Counted from the first letter of the stretch, positions 49,096 to 62,025 are shown. The stretch: DNA of 64,000 nt from Atopsyche davidsoni (GCA_022113835.1 JAILWY010000010.1:7963501-8027500), one strand, 5' to 3'. Notes: generated from the letters alone by a model not told the origin. A program made the numbers and translations.

Positions 49096-50257
49096 TCATT
49101 AGTTGAAGTGTTTGTAATGTTTTTCGATAATAGAAACATAATAATAAAAATAAATATGTATTGTATCAAATCCAAGAGCTTCAATCAATCATATTATCAT
49201 CATGTAATGGTTAGAAATAAAAAAAAATAATTTTTTTTATCATTTATTATGGAAATGGAATTTCAAAGAATGCACATCTGTATGAAAAACATAAATCTTA
49301 TGGTTACAACTAGTGAGGCAAGACATTTTCCTCATAGGAACATACAAATCTACTACTACACCCTTGTGGGAAAATATTTCTAGGCGTAGTATCACAATTT
49401 ATTTTCAAATCCTACGATTACTTCTCATTCAATAAATAAGTTTACTTCAGTGTTTATTTTACGAAATATGTTTATTTATAATATCAATCAATTTTCATAA
49501 GGATATTGCAAATTTTTCACAAAGGTTAACCTAAATCATTGGTATATCACATTATATGAGTTGCATATATTGAAATTATAAATAGGAACATACAAATCTT
49601 CTATTATTTTCTATTGGATACAAATACTTCTTAACGTAGTATCACAAAATATTGTTGGGAATCTTACAATTGCTACAATAGTTATATTAGGAAATATTTA
49701 TTCATTTTTAACATCCATCTATCGTCGTAAGGATATAGATGATATCGTTCAAAATTAAACCTATAGCACTTGTATATCACATTGTATGTGTTATACGCAT
49801 TGAAAATGGTAGAACTACATAAATATTTATTTTTTCACATATAATGTCATTATTACATACATCAATGAATTTATTGAACAGTATTATTAACATTTATAAA
49901 TTACTTCTGTCTCAATTTGTCTGAGTAAGAATAGAAATAGTTAGTTAAAAATAAATGTGTTGCATTGCTTATCCTGAAAACAGAAAACTTACTAGTGCTT
50001 TCATGTTTTTATGGAACAGATACAACATAATTAGTTAAAAGACCTATTTAAAGAAAAGAAACCTAAGACCTGTATACTTATTATACGTGAACAAAAATGT
50101 AATAGCTTAAATAAAAAGAAATTAAACCTAAAATCAACATTGGGGACAAACAGTCTTAATTATTAAAAAATTATATAAGATTCGTTCTTTAAAGTCAGTC
50201 TCTTTAGTCAGTTACTTGAGTCAGTATAGTGGGTGTGGAACTGGCCCAGCAAAGTGA

Positions 50258-51173
50258 CTACTTTGGTGTTGCTTCAGGATCATCTTGAGCAATAGGAATG
50301 GGGTTTTCAGTAGTATGTTGATAGATCCGAATGATGCATTCTACTACCATATCGTGTGCCTAAAAATGAAAATATATTAAGATATGAATAGTTTATTTTT
50401 ATTTGTAAAATGAAACTAGTGCCCGTGTCTTCATTGTCATTAAATAAGAATAATATTTCTTTACCTCGCTGGTTTTTATGGATTCCTGTGATCTTTTCAG
50501 ATTGATATGTTTCATTCTGAGCTCATCCAGCATTTTAAAATGAAACGCATTATCCTCCTTTTCAAATTTGAGATCTTTCTGCAGACTACTTATTGTTATA
50601 TCTTTCATCTCTAATTCGGCACGCAGAACAGCAATCTCTTCTTTGTATATCTGTAAAAAAATTAAAGTAAGTTATATAATTTTATAAAATATCACATAGA
50701 AGACACATAAAGTATTTGATAATGTTTTATTGATATTGCTGCTGGCCACCAGTCACCAATGTTTGTAATAAGGGGCCAAATTCAATGTCAATATACAAAT
50801 ATAACCTCCATTTCCAGATCATTCATTACTTCATCCCAGTTCGTATTAATTGGCACAGGTTCCAGGGCTGTGGCTCCTTCTGCAAATAAAATCAAAAGTT
50901 TTGAAAAGATACAAACTACTGTGAATTTTAAAAATAAACAAAATTACTAATCATACATTAAAACTCAGTTACCGGTAGAAAGAACACAAATAAACACATG
51001 TGGGTAATGAAATTGAGTCACATCGAGATAAAAAATATTTTAATGAAGACACAACAAAATTTATATTTCACAATTGAAATACTGCATTACTGCAGACCAG
51101 TTAGTTTAATATAAATTAACACTTTACCACTATCCTCGGCGCCTGTGACTTGTGGTATATTATCTTTATCCAT
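50258..51173 (-). CDS. Coiled-coil small protein A2 (family unrecognised)
   Basis: Exons 51128-51173, 50806-50879, 50465-50650 and 50258-50359, exactly 6,646 bp from those of A1, with the same phases and the same predicted 135-aa protein. Introns differ by a few bases. Unlike A1, the exon carrying the start codon begins ATACGTGATCGAG and therefore lacks the small upstream open frame seen in A1. Head-to-head with B2. Confidence 0.75.
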
Positions 51174-51383
51174 ATTTTATAATTGTTCCAGATCTCGATC
51201 ACGTATCTGAAATGAAAATATGCATCGACTCAGCACGTCACATAAAGGGATTAAAAAGTTAACAATTATTATTAAAAAATACGCTGATTGTACAAATGGG
51301 AAAATACTGATCTAATTGAATAACCGATCTTTTCGAGTCTGCAGATATTAAGCAGTGCATTTGAGTATAAAAAAAGTTTTTTT

Positions 51384-51426
51384 GGCCGTTATAGCGAAAC
51401 ATTTTAGGCCGTATATCGAAAGCGTG
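51384..51426. mobile_element. Truncated Tigger-like terminal sequence in A2
   Basis: GGCCGTTATAGCGAAAC then GGCCGTATATCGAAAGCG. The rest, present in A1, is deleted. Confidence 0.35.
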
Positions 51427-51514
51427 TAGTAAAACATACTTTGATATAAGCTTGAAAAATATTGTGCACGCACGCAGTAGCGTTTATGCAGTGCATCACA
51501 TCGCTAAAACTTAC

Positions 51515-52062
51515 CACTGTTGTGTTTTAAAGCTGAAAACGACGAGTCTTCGTGCGAATTCGCAACAATTTCTGCAGATTTCAGGAACGAGCTCGCACCT
51601 AAACAGAGCGATTGATAAACGTGAATTATAGCATAAATACAGAGCTACACAATATTTGAAACGCCATTAGTGTTACCAGCACCAAAAATCAAAGAAGGGT
51701 ATTCAAAAAAATGTAAAATCTTCTGAAAGAAAAGGCACTTCTTTGGATTAAGAGAAAACTCAGGATTCTTATTAAAAAAATGATATTCTAATAAAAAATA
51801 CATTAAAAAATACGCATAAAAAATACCTTTTGAATTATAAAATTTAATTGATACATTTTATCGTCAAAAAGATTGCATGGGATTAATATTTTAGCGACTT
51901 TTTGGTGCTGGCAGCACTGAGAAGTGCTCGTTATCAGCCCGCGCTAGTCAGTTCACGTTTGTTCATCGTACCAAACGGTCAGTGCGAAAGTTTACCAACT
52001 ACCGAGATTGTTGAGGATTCGTACGGAAAGTCGTCGGTTTTCAACTTTAAAACACAACAGTG
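51515..52062. promoter_or_regulatory. Bidirectional promoter region of A2 and B2
   Basis: Same architecture as the A1/B1 interval: UTR exon donors after 51515 (minus strand) and 52062 (plus strand), with near-identical sequence between. Confidence 0.62.
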
Positions 52063-52276
52063 GTAAGTTTCAGCGATGTGCAGCATTAACAGTACTGCGT
52101 GCGTACATAATATTTTCCTAGTTTATATTAAATTAAGTTTTACTTTATCTCCAACTTTTATAACTAAATATACTCAAATGCAGAGCTTAATGTCTGCAAT
52201 GGTCTTTTCCGTTTTGTACAATCAGCGTATTTTTATTCATCATATTTACATTTCAGTGACGCGATCGAGATCTAGT

Positions 52277-53089
52277 ATGGATAAAGAAGACCTACCGCAA
52301 GTCACAGGCCTCGAGAGTAATGGTAAAGTGTTTATTTATATTTAACTAGCTCGTCTTCAGTAATGCGATTTTACGATTGTGAACTTTAAAATTTTGGTCT
52401 AGCTCTCAATTAATTTTGATTAGACTGGATTTCGTTAACCGTGTGTGTTTATTTGTTTTCTATCTACCGGTAACTTTTAATGTTAAATAGTCTTATAAAA
52501 ATACAGAATATTATTTTATTTTCAGAGGGAAATGCAAGCCGACAAGCAGGGCCACCACCTCGAAGCTGGTCTCAAAAAAGATATGACCTAACATGGAAGG
52601 TATGATTTTTATATTAACACTCAATTTCCTGACTGTCATTACAATCATTAGTGGCCGGTGGCCAGAGGCAGTTTATTTAAAATTATATTACTTTTATCAT
52701 ATTACAGATACATGTCGAGCAACTGGAATGTTTGCACTTGGAAATACAAAGGAGAGATGTCATCATTAAAATGCTGAGAGACGACTTGTCTCATACAAAG
52801 ATTTTTTGCGAATCAATGATGAAAAATTTCAAAACAAATAAACCGCAGGTACCAATCACTACCAGCAATGTAAAGAAATACTATTATTGTTTAATGGCAA
52901 TGGAGACAAAATAGCACAAGCTTCAATATACAAATAGTTATCATTTGTTCATATTTTAATATATTTTTCATTTTATAGGCTCTCAGCACAGAGTCATGTA
53001 GCAAAATGCCTACACTGGATATGTCCACATCTATGGCGGCCGCTACGGTGGAAGATGATATTGAAGTAACGCCAAAGTCCATGGAGTAG
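52277..53089 (+). CDS. Coiled-coil small protein B2 (family unrecognised)
   Basis: Exons 52277-52322, 52526-52599, 52708-52869 and 52979-53089, offset 6,564 bp from B1, encoding the same 130 aa. The identity of both genes across copies points to recent duplication or gene conversion. Confidence 0.74.
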
Positions 53090-54059
53090 TCACTCTTCAG
53101 GGCCAACTCTCCACAGCCGCTATACGCAAACCGAAAAGACTGACTTTGGATAATGAATTTTATATTGATTTAAAATGGTTGACCTGATCATTGATTTTGG
53201 GCTAAATATGTTTTTTTAAGCTATCACTTTTTGTTATATTAAAGCATGCACATCCTAGGAAGGTTTATTTTAAATGGGTCATGTAACTAATAAGGATGAA
53301 TTTTTTTTTAAAGTTATTGGTTTTTGTTATATTTTTCATGAGCATTCACATCCTAGGTCGTTTTTCTTTAAATGGGTCTAGTTACTAATTAAATGTGTAA
53401 TAATAATATTTAATGTGAAAAATCAAATCTTTGTGCTATACATGCAGTTCTATCATTTTCAATATTTACAACTCTTATATTGTTTACCAATGCTTTATTT
53501 AGGTTTAATATTGTATAATCTAATCAATATCCTTATGAAAAATGAGTGATGTTTAAAATAAACATATGCCATAAACAATAAATTCATTTATTGGATGTTA
53601 AGTTTTTGTAGAAATTGAAAATATTTTTCGAAATTAGTTTAGAAATATTTATGTATAAAAGAAAGTAGTAGAACCTTTGTTATTCCTATGAGGGAAAGGT
53701 TTATTTCCTTACTTGTATTAACATTTTTTTTATATGGTAAAAACATTCATATTCATGCAAGATTACAGCACTGTGCGCTGATCTGAACAGGTGTATGTGT
53801 ACTCTATTGGACATACTCAATATAATGATTATTATGTTATACAGGCTGTTATTTAAAATCATCGATATATTTATTAATTACATGTCATCTGAAAAATCAA
53901 ACCGTTGTGCCAGCTATGCACCTCTATCATTTTCAATATATGAAACTCATTATGTGATGTACTAATAGTTAAGTTTTAATTTTGTATGATCTCATCGATA
54001 TCCTCATGATAATGGATTGATGATAAAAATTAACATATTTTCAAATATAAGTTATTTAA

Positions 54060-55680
54060 AGTTACTTTTGTCTTTATTTTATATGGAAGAAGTACTCATC
54101 CTTTGGTATTGTAAATTCAGTGAGCTCCAAATGATGACAAACTCAATAGTCTCCAAAAATTCAATTGGAAAACTCTCCACATTGTACTCTATTATTTCTC
54201 ATTATGGGACGGTGGCTTGTGCAGTGCTTTAACCAGAGCTTCACTCGCAGTTTTTATAATATTTGCATATGAAACGAATGCTTGCAAATATCAAATTGTT
54301 AAATCATTACTTTTGTGAAATGAGAGAAATTACCCACATATACTTATTTATCCAAAATTGCTTGGGTCTGTCATTCTGTTTGTATTTTGATTCTGCAAAG
54401 CGATTAAAGGCTCGGCTACCTTGGAAGTCTCTGACTAAAATCAATCCAGTCATAAAATTAAGGAAACTAATAGACTTATGTTACGTCAGGATCTTGCAAC
54501 CTTTGAAACGTGTTAGAAGGATCATTTTATTCAATGTAATGGTTACATCTCATTAGTTGAAGTGTTTGTAATGTTTTGCGTTAATAGAAACAGTAAATGT
54601 GGAATTGAATCGGCTATAAAATATGCAAATAATTGCGGTTAAAAATAAAAGAAAAATAAAATTTTATCATTTATTATGAAAAAGAATAATGCAGATGCAC
54701 AGCACAGTGCTGCACATCTGTATGAATAACATAAATCTTATGGTTACGACTAGTGAGGCAAGACATTTTCCTCATAGGAACATACAAATCTACTACACTC
54801 TTGTGGACAAATATTTCTAGGCGTAATATCACAACTTTTTTTTCAAATCCTACGATTACTTCTCATTAAATAAGTAAGTTTGCTTCAGTATTTACTTAAC
54901 TAAATACTTTTATTTAATTCATCACTCAATTTTCATAAAGATATCGATGAGATCTCACAAAATTAAACTTAAATCATTGGTATATCACTAATATGTGTTG
55001 AATAGATTCTAATTATAGAACTCCATACCTGCTACAATGACTTGTTTTTCATAGTAATATTGTTATATACATTGATGAATTTAAATAGCAGTATTTAACT
55101 TTTTGAAATACAATCCGCTTCAATTGAGTACAATAATTATTCAAGAAAAGATATGTTGACTTACCATTTGGCCCAGCAGAAAAATAGTCATATTTATTTT
55201 AAAGCTCATTAAATTAACAACCATATTGAATCTACCACAACTTCTAATATTAAGTACATTTAAAGTACACATACACATGTGATTTTTTATTATCATGGAA
55301 CAAATACATTGTAATTAGTTACCAGACCTATTCTCAGTCTCAATCGGGCTAAGTAAGAAAATAAATAATTTGATTGCTAGCCCTTGAAAAATCATGTCAA
55401 TCAATTAATGAGTCGTGCTTTTTTATTATTATGGAACAAATAGTGTAATTACTAACAAGGTCTATTTAAAGAAAAACAAACATAGGACGTGTTTGCTTAT
55501 GTAAAATTTAACAAAAAGTAATGGCTTAAATACATTTAAATTAAACCCCAAATTCAATTAAATAAATTAGGATAATTTTGGGAATAATATTGAGAAAAAT
55601 AGTCTTGTTTATTCGAAAATTAATGTAAATTAGATTTATAGAAGTAAGATTTTCAGGTAGCATATCCTGGGTGTGGAGCT
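54060..55680. repeat. Start of diverged unit III
   Basis: The first 150 bp match the unit starts. Homology to units I and II then continues with deletions (the sequence between TCACTCGCAG at about 54,250 and TTTTTATAATATTTGC is missing, and the 418-bp insert is absent) and rising divergence toward gene C. No separate gene is called here. Confidence 0.65.
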
Positions 55681-55715
55681 GGCCTAGCAATGTGACTCCT
55701 TCATGCACTTTGGTG

Positions 55716-56878
55716 TTACTTCAGGATCATCTTCATCGATGAGCTGCACTGCCGAATCCTTCGGTGTAGAAATATCCGATAGAGGCATTGTACTATAAAA
55801 TAGTAAGCCTAAAAAATGAATGAATGGATAGTTAATTTTTATTTGTAAAATGAAACTTGTGGCTGTGTTTTCATTGTCATTAAACAATAATATTTCATTA
55901 CCTTGCTGGTGTTGATGCATTTCTGTGATCTTTTCAGATTGATATGTTTCATTCTGAGTTCATCCCACACTTTAAAATGAAATAAATTGTCTTCCTTTTC
56001 AAGTTTGAGATCTTTCTGCAAACTACATATTGATTTATCTTTCATTTCAATTTCAGCGTGCAGAGCCGCAATTTCTTCATTGTATATCTGTTAAAAAAAT
56101 TAAAGTAATACAATTTTATAAAATATCACATAGAAGACACTTGTCACCAATGTTTATGACAGGAAATTAAGAGTTAATATAAAAATCTTACCTTCATTTC
56201 AAGTTTGAGTTCGTTCTCCAGAATATGTATGTATTTATTTTTCCTCTCTATATCTGCTCGTAGAGCCCCAATTTCTAGATCATTTATCTGTAAAATCATG
56301 AAAATAATGTAATTTTATAAAATACCACATAGAAGACACTGAAAGTATTAAGTAGTTTATTGTTAATGGCTGCTCCGGCCACCAATATTTGTAATGACAG
56401 GTAGGAAATCAAGAGTTAATATACAAATCTTACTTTCTTTTCGAGGTCATTATTTACATCAGCCCAGTACATATTTAATGGCATAGGTTCCGGGGCTGCA
56501 GTTCCTTCTGCAAATATAATCAAAATTAAAAAGTCTTGAAAAGATACAAACTACTGTGATTTATCAACATGAACATAATTAGGAGTCAAAAAATTAATGC
56601 TCAGATCAAAAACCTTAAATAAAATATTCTTTAGTTTTAATAGACTTTTAGACATCAAAAGTTACCTGTAGAATGAACACAAATAAACACACACGAGTAA
56701 TGAGATCCAGTCTAAACAAAATAAATTGAGAGCTACACAAAAATTTAAAAAGATTTTATATATTCACAACTGAAAAATTGCATTACTGCAGACTAGATAG
56801 TTAAATATTAAAAAAAAAAAAAAACACTTTACCCCTATCCTCGGGCTCTGTGACTTGTGGTACGTTGTCTTTATCCAT
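55716..56878 (-). CDS. Coiled-coil small protein C with an extra exon (family unrecognised)
   Basis: Five coding exons: 56833-56878, 56434-56507, 56192-56287, 55902-56087 and 55716-55808, predicted 164 aa. Starts MDKDNVPQVTEPEDRE. Exons 1, 2 and 4 have the same lengths as A exons 1-3. Exon 3 (96 nt, 32 aa, INDLEIGALRADIERKNKY) is additional and resembles the start of the following coiled-coil exon (IYNEEIAALHAEIEMKDKS), so it probably arose by exon duplication. The last exon reads out of frame relative to A after its first third and stops early (…MKMILK), while another frame would give DEDDPEVTPK, the family ending. C may therefore have a changed tail or be a decaying copy. No divergent partner gene is found to its right. 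Confidence 0.62.
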
Positions 56879-57149
56879 ATTTAATGGTTACTCCAGATCT
56901 CGATCACGACACTGAAATGTAAATATGATGAATAAAAATACGCTGATTGTACAAAATGGAAAAGATTGATCTAATCGAAAGACCGATCTTTTCATGGTTT
57001 TATCAAAGTCTGCAGATATTATGCTGTGCATTTGAGTATATTTGGTTATAAAAGTTGGAGATCAAGTAAAACTTAATTTGTTTTAAACATACAAAATGTA
57101 CGCAAAGTGTACGCACGCAGAAGCGCTAATATATTGTATCAAATCGCTA

Positions 57150-57300
57150 AAACTTACCACTGTTGTGCTTTTATGTTAATAAGCAATTACTTTCCGTGCG
57201 AATCTTCCACAATCTCGGCAACTAGTACAGGCGATTGATAATCGCGAATCGACATAAACTAGGACTGATTTACTAACAAAATGTAAACCGTTATCAGTGC
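57150..57300 (-). promoter_or_regulatory. Gene C 5' UTR exon and promoter region
   Basis: Minus strand reads AAGCACAACAGTG|GTAAGTTTTAGCG, matching the UTR exon donors of A, B and D. Upstream sequence includes a GCTGGCAGCACTGATAACGG-like word shared with the B and D promoters. Confidence 0.5.
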
Positions 57301-57717
57301 TGCCAGCATAAAAAAAAATGGCACTTCTAAGGTATAAGAGACAACTGGATTCATGCCGTATAAAAAATATTTATTTTGGTACTGTCAAAGATACGTCAAC
57401 ATTAATAAAAACTATTTAGTTGTGTTTCAGATTTGGCTTTCAGTTATGAAAATTTTAGGTGCTTTATAAGCTATAAAATAGGTTTTACATAAGAGAAATT
57501 TGTGACCTTACCTTGGTATATTTATGGATCGAAATATACGTCCTATATAAAGTACGCGCCAAGACTCGCCAGCTTTTGGTGTATTTATGAAAGGAAATGC
57601 AACAAAAAATTATTTCTTTGCAACCTATAAATCATCTCTTTTCATGAAATATCGTCACAATAAAATCTTTAAAGAAATTATTATTATTATCAAAAGCATT
57701 ATAACTGATTAAATATT

Positions 57718-57760
57718 TTTGACAGAAAGTACTTGGTGGAATTCTATTTTAATAAAAATA
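57718..57760 (+). repeat. Dispersed repeat copy 2 (partner at 22,341)
   Basis: AATATTTTTGACAGAAAGTA followed by CTTGGTGGAATTCTATTTTA. Same element end as near the 22.4-kb foldback. Confidence 0.75.
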
Positions 57761-58075
57761 ACAAAAGTTATTCTATAGTGTTCAGTCGAACTTGACTTCA
57801 ATTTAAATACAACTGGTAATTACATTATTACTCCACTGACCTGTGACTTGCAATTATTTTTGGTGTAAATGAAATGCTCTCTACTGTTGTATAAGACCAT
57901 AGCATTTTTCTATAAAAAGGGTTTTTTCACTTATTTTCCCTGCCTTAGACAATAATGTAAGTAAAGAAATACATGTACGATACCACCTAAGTCACAAATG
58001 GCTAGCCCCACAACCGGTGCGCTGGGCTAGGGGATAGCCACACACCAGCCACAAAAGGCGCTTGCTGAAAGCTGA

Positions 58076-59177
58076 AGTGTACATAACATTTTTTTTTTTT
58101 GAGCTCTCAACATGTCAACTTTTTTACCAACAAAACGCAATTTGCGGAAAAACTTTACTTTTCCGTTTCAATTGGAAGATAAAAGCACCTGAAAGTCACC
58201 GATTGCTGTGTGAAGTTTATGGTGAACACGCTCCATCGCAACAAATGTGTGAGAACTGGTTTCGACGCTTTAAAAGTGGTGATTTCGATGTGAATGACAA
58301 AAAACGTCCAGGCCAACCAAAAAAATTCGAAGATGAAGAGTTAGAGGCATTGCTCAATAAAGACTCGTGTCAAACGTAAGCAGAACTCACAAAACCATTG
58401 GGAGTTGATCGAGCAACAATTTCGAGATGCTTAAAAGCATCGGGAATGATTCAAAAGCTAGGAAATTTGGTGCCACATGAGTTGAAGCAGAGAGACGTCG
58501 AAAAGCGATTTAGCATTTCGGAAATGCTGCTTGAACGCCACAAAAAGAAGTCGTTTTTGCATCGTATCGTCACTGGTGATGAAAAATGGATGGGGTAAGC
58601 CCGTACATGCATCAACATCGACGGCCAAGCCAAATATTCATGGCGCCAAGGTAATGTTGTGAAGTTGGTGGGATCAGAAGGGTGTCATCCACTATGAGAT
58701 GCTGAAACCAGGCCAAACTATCACGGGCGAGTTCTACAGACAACAATTGATGCGTTTGAAGCGAGCATTGGCAGAAAAACGGCCAGAATATGCAAACTGT
58801 AATTTTCCAACATGACAATGCTCGGCCACATGTTGGTAAACCGGTTAAAACATATTTGGAAAACAGTGGATGGGAAGTTCTGCCTCACCCGCCTTATAGC
58901 CCAGACCTTGCCCCTTCCGACTACCACTTGTTTCGATCGATGCAGAATGCCCTTTCTGGAATACGCTTCACTTCTGAACACGGTATCAAAAATTGGCTTG
59001 ATTCTTTCTTGGCTTCAAAAGACGAACAGTTCTTTTGGGATGGAATCCATAATTTGCCCGAAAGATGGGAAAAAGTACTGGCTAGCGATGGACAATACTT
59101 TGAATAGAATATATTGTACCAGTTTTTATAATAAAGCTCCAATTTCACGAAAAAAATCCTTAAAATTAATGCACACT
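58076..59177 (+). mobile_element. Mariner-like element with broken transposase
   Basis: Fragments in several frames make up most of a mariner transposase. N-terminal helix-turn-helix region: QQMCENWFRRFKSGDFDVND, then GVDRATISRCLKASG. Then VPHEL near 58,470, VTGDEKW (first catalytic Asp), FQHDNARPHV (second) and PPYSPDLAPSDYH (third, 34 residues on). Breaks: an in-frame TAA at 58,376-58,378, a deletion and frame change after VTGDEKWMG near 58,597, a TGA near 58,658 and a frameshift near 58,795. Ends are weakly similar inverted sequences (AGTGTACATAAC at left; AGTGTGCATTAA on the complement at right). Non-autonomous relic. Confidence 0.88.
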
Positions 59178-59450
59178 ACCAATAATAATTTTAAGTATGT
59201 GTAAAGCGCACATATATGCTTTTTTATTATTATTGAACAAATACATTGTAATTAGTTACAAGACCTATTGTAAGAAAAAGAACATGTTTACTTATGTAAC
59301 ATTTAACAAAAAAGTAATGGCCTAACTAAAAATAAATTAAACCCAAGATCAATGATCGGGACAGTCATAATTATTAGGAAATTGATATTAAATTCGATTT
59401 TTTCTCTTCGGATAGCATATAGTGGGTGTGGAGCTGGCTCATCAATGTGA

Positions 59451-61285
59451 CTACTCCATGTACTTTGGTATTACTTTGTGGGTCATCTTCATCAAGAATA
59501 TGCAATCTAGTCGCATTTGATTTAGATAGATCCGATAGAGGCATCCTGCTAGCAGATCTTGAGCCTTAAAAACGAAAAATATATTAAGAATTAAATAGAT
59601 AATTTTAATGTGTACAAATAGACTTGTGACTGTCTTTATATTAGCTGTACAAATAGTTTTCAAGGATTTGCGGGAAAGCTTACTTTTCTGCTTCCCTTTG
59701 AAGAAAAGTGCAGCTGAAGAAGCTTACAAGGAACATGCTTCATTGATTTCCATGTGTAAATTTTGGTATAAACGTTTTGGAAGTGGTGATTTTAATACCA
59801 AGTTTGAGGATGCCGAATTAGAGGCTATATTTGATGAAGACTCGTGCCAAACGCAAGAAGAACTCGCAAAAACATTGGGAGTGACTCAACAAGCCAAAAG
59901 GTAGGATATTGGGTGCCGTATGTATTGAAGACGAGAGACGTCGAACGTGGTTTTTTTATTTGTGAACAGCTGCTCCAATGGCAGAAAAGAAAGGGTTTTG
60001 TGACAGAAAAAATCATGGGAAATGCCTGGCCATAAGCCAAAATCGATGCCAAAGCCGAATATTCATGGTGGAAAGGTCATGCTCTGTATTTGGTAAGACA
60101 AATTGGGCGTGGTGTACTATGACCTGCTACCACCAAGTGAAACCATCACAGGGTAACTTTACTAAACTCAATTGATGCGTTTGGGCCGAGCACTGCGGGA
60201 AAAACAGCCACAATACGAGGAGAGGCACGACAAGGTAATTTTGCAACATGACAACGCTCGGCCACATGTTGCGCAGCCTGTCAAAACATACCTTGAAACG
60301 CTGAAATGGGAAGTCCTACCCCACCCGCCATATAGCCCAGATATTGCTCCTTCTGACTACCATTTGTTTTCGTCGATGACGCAGGCTCTTAAGGGTCAGT
60401 ACTTCCTCTCTTTTGAAGAAGTCCAAAATTGGATCGATTCATGGATTGCATCAAAAGACATCGTTTTTTCGAGATGGTATCCGAAAATTGCCAGAAAGAT
60501 GGGGAAAAGTAGTGGCTAGCGATGGACATTACTTTGAAAAATGAACTTGAAACAATTTTTTCACAATAAATCGTCAAACTTGAAAAAAAACCTTAAAAAC
60601 TTATTTGTACAGCTAATAGGTATTAAACAATAATAATATTTCATTACCATGCTGGTTGTGATGGATTCGTTTAAACTTTCAAGTTCGACATATTTCATTC
60701 TGAGTTTATCCAACATTTCATAGTGAAAAATATTTGCCTTCTTTTCATCATCAAGTTCTTCTCTCAAAAGATCTATTATTTTATCTTTCCTCTCGATTTC
60801 TGCGCGCAGACTCTCAATTTTTAAGTTCCGCAACTATAATATAAAGAAAGTTATATAATTTCAAACATCACATGGAAGATTTTTGTTGTATTATAACTGC
60901 CGCTGGCCACTGAATACCAATGTTTGTAATGACGGGCAGGAAATTAAGTGATAATATAAAATACTTACCTTCATTATGCTCTCAACTCTTCGAGCTGATG
61001 GCACAGGTTGTGGGCCTGTAGATCCTTCTGAAAATAAAATATTATTCTGTATTTTTATAGACAATTTAACATTAAAAGTTACCAGTAGATTGAACACTAA
61101 TAAACACACATGGGTAACGAAATCTAGTCTAATCAAAATTAATGAGAGCTCCACCAAAATTTTAAATGATTTTTTATATTCACAATTATAAAATCGCATT
61201 ACTGAAGACTAGCTAATTAAATATAAATAAATACATTACCATTACTCTCGGGACCTGTGACTTGTGGTACGTTGTCTTTATCCAT
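59451..61285 (-). CDS. Coiled-coil small protein D (B-like, family unrecognised)
   Basis: Exons 61240-61285, 60969-61027, 60648-60833 and 59451-59564 give a 134-aa open product. Starts MDKDNVPQVTGPESNE, closest to B at the end of exon 1. Exon 2 is 59 nt, 15 nt shorter than in the sisters. Exon 3 is a strong coiled coil (IESLRAEIERKDKIIDLLRE). Exon 4 ends VIPKYME, like B's VTPKSME. A 976-bp mariner lies inside intron 3 (59565-60647) without touching splice sites, so the gene may still be functional. Its UTR exon (donor after 61546, minus strand) mirrors that of A3. Confidence 0.68.
59641..60616 (+). mobile_element. Mariner-like element inserted in intron 3 of gene D
   Basis: The 5' end TTAGCTGTACAAATAGTTTT and the complement of the 3' end (TTAGCTGTACAAATAAGTTT) are inverted repeats of about 25 bp, flanked by TA at 59639-59640 and 60617-60618. 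Comparison with gene C shows the empty intron. Transposase traces include FWYKRFGSGDF, VILQHDNARPHV and PPYSPDIAPSDYH. The copy is about 300 bp shorter than a full mariner and carries frame breaks near 59,900 and 60,160, so it is defective. Confidence 0.9.
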
Positions 61286-61545
61286 ATTTAATGGATACTC
61301 CAGATCTCGATCACGTCACTGAAAAGTAAATAGATTCAGCGAGTCATTAAAAGCGAATAAAAAGATTACTATTCTTAATAAAAATACGTTGATTGTACAA
61401 AATGGAAAAGACCGAAAAGTCTGCAGTGAGTATATTTGGTTATGAAAGATGGAGGTAAAGTAAATCTTAATTTAATATAAACTTGCAAAATATTATGTAC
61501 GCACGCAGTACTGTTAATGCATTACATCACATCGCTGAAACTTAC

Positions 61546-62025
61546 CTCTGTTGTGCTTTAATGCTGGAAACCGACGACTCCGCGTGAATCCGCAACAATC
61601 TCGATAGTTGGTAAACTCCAGGACTGATAACGAGCACTTCTCAGTGCTGCCAGCACCAAAAAGTCGCTAAAATATTAAACCCGTGCAATCTTTTTGACGA
61701 TAAAATGTATCAATTAATTTTTATAATTCAAAAGGTATTTTTTATACGTGTTTTTTTATTACAATATCATTTTTTTAATAAGAATCCTGAGTTTTCTCTT
61801 AACCCAAAGAAGTGCCTAATGCATTACATTTTTTTTAATACCCTTCTTTGATTTTTGGTGCTGGTAACACTAATGGCGTTTCAAATATTGTGTAGCTCTG
61901 TATTTATGTTATAATTCACTTTTATCAATCGCTTTAATCAGGTGCGAGCTCGTTCCTCAAATCTGCAGGAATTGTTGCGAATTTGCACGAAGACTCGTCG
62001 TTTTCAGCTTTAAAACACAACAGTG
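61546..62025. promoter_or_regulatory. Bidirectional promoter region of D and A3
   Basis: UTR exon donors face outward at 61546 (minus, CAACAGAG|GTAAG) and 62025 (plus, CAACAGTG|GTAAG). Sequence between them is the reverse of the A1/B1 interval, including the GGTGCTGGCAGCACTGAGAA block. Confidence 0.62.

Larger units (their letters stand above)
47470..54240. repeat. Tandem unit II (carries genes A2 and B2)
   Basis: Nearly identical to unit I over the gene region: offset 6,646 bp through A and 6,564 bp through B. The difference arises from small indels between the genes, including loss of most of the Tigger-like segment. Coding sequences are unchanged. Confidence 0.88.
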
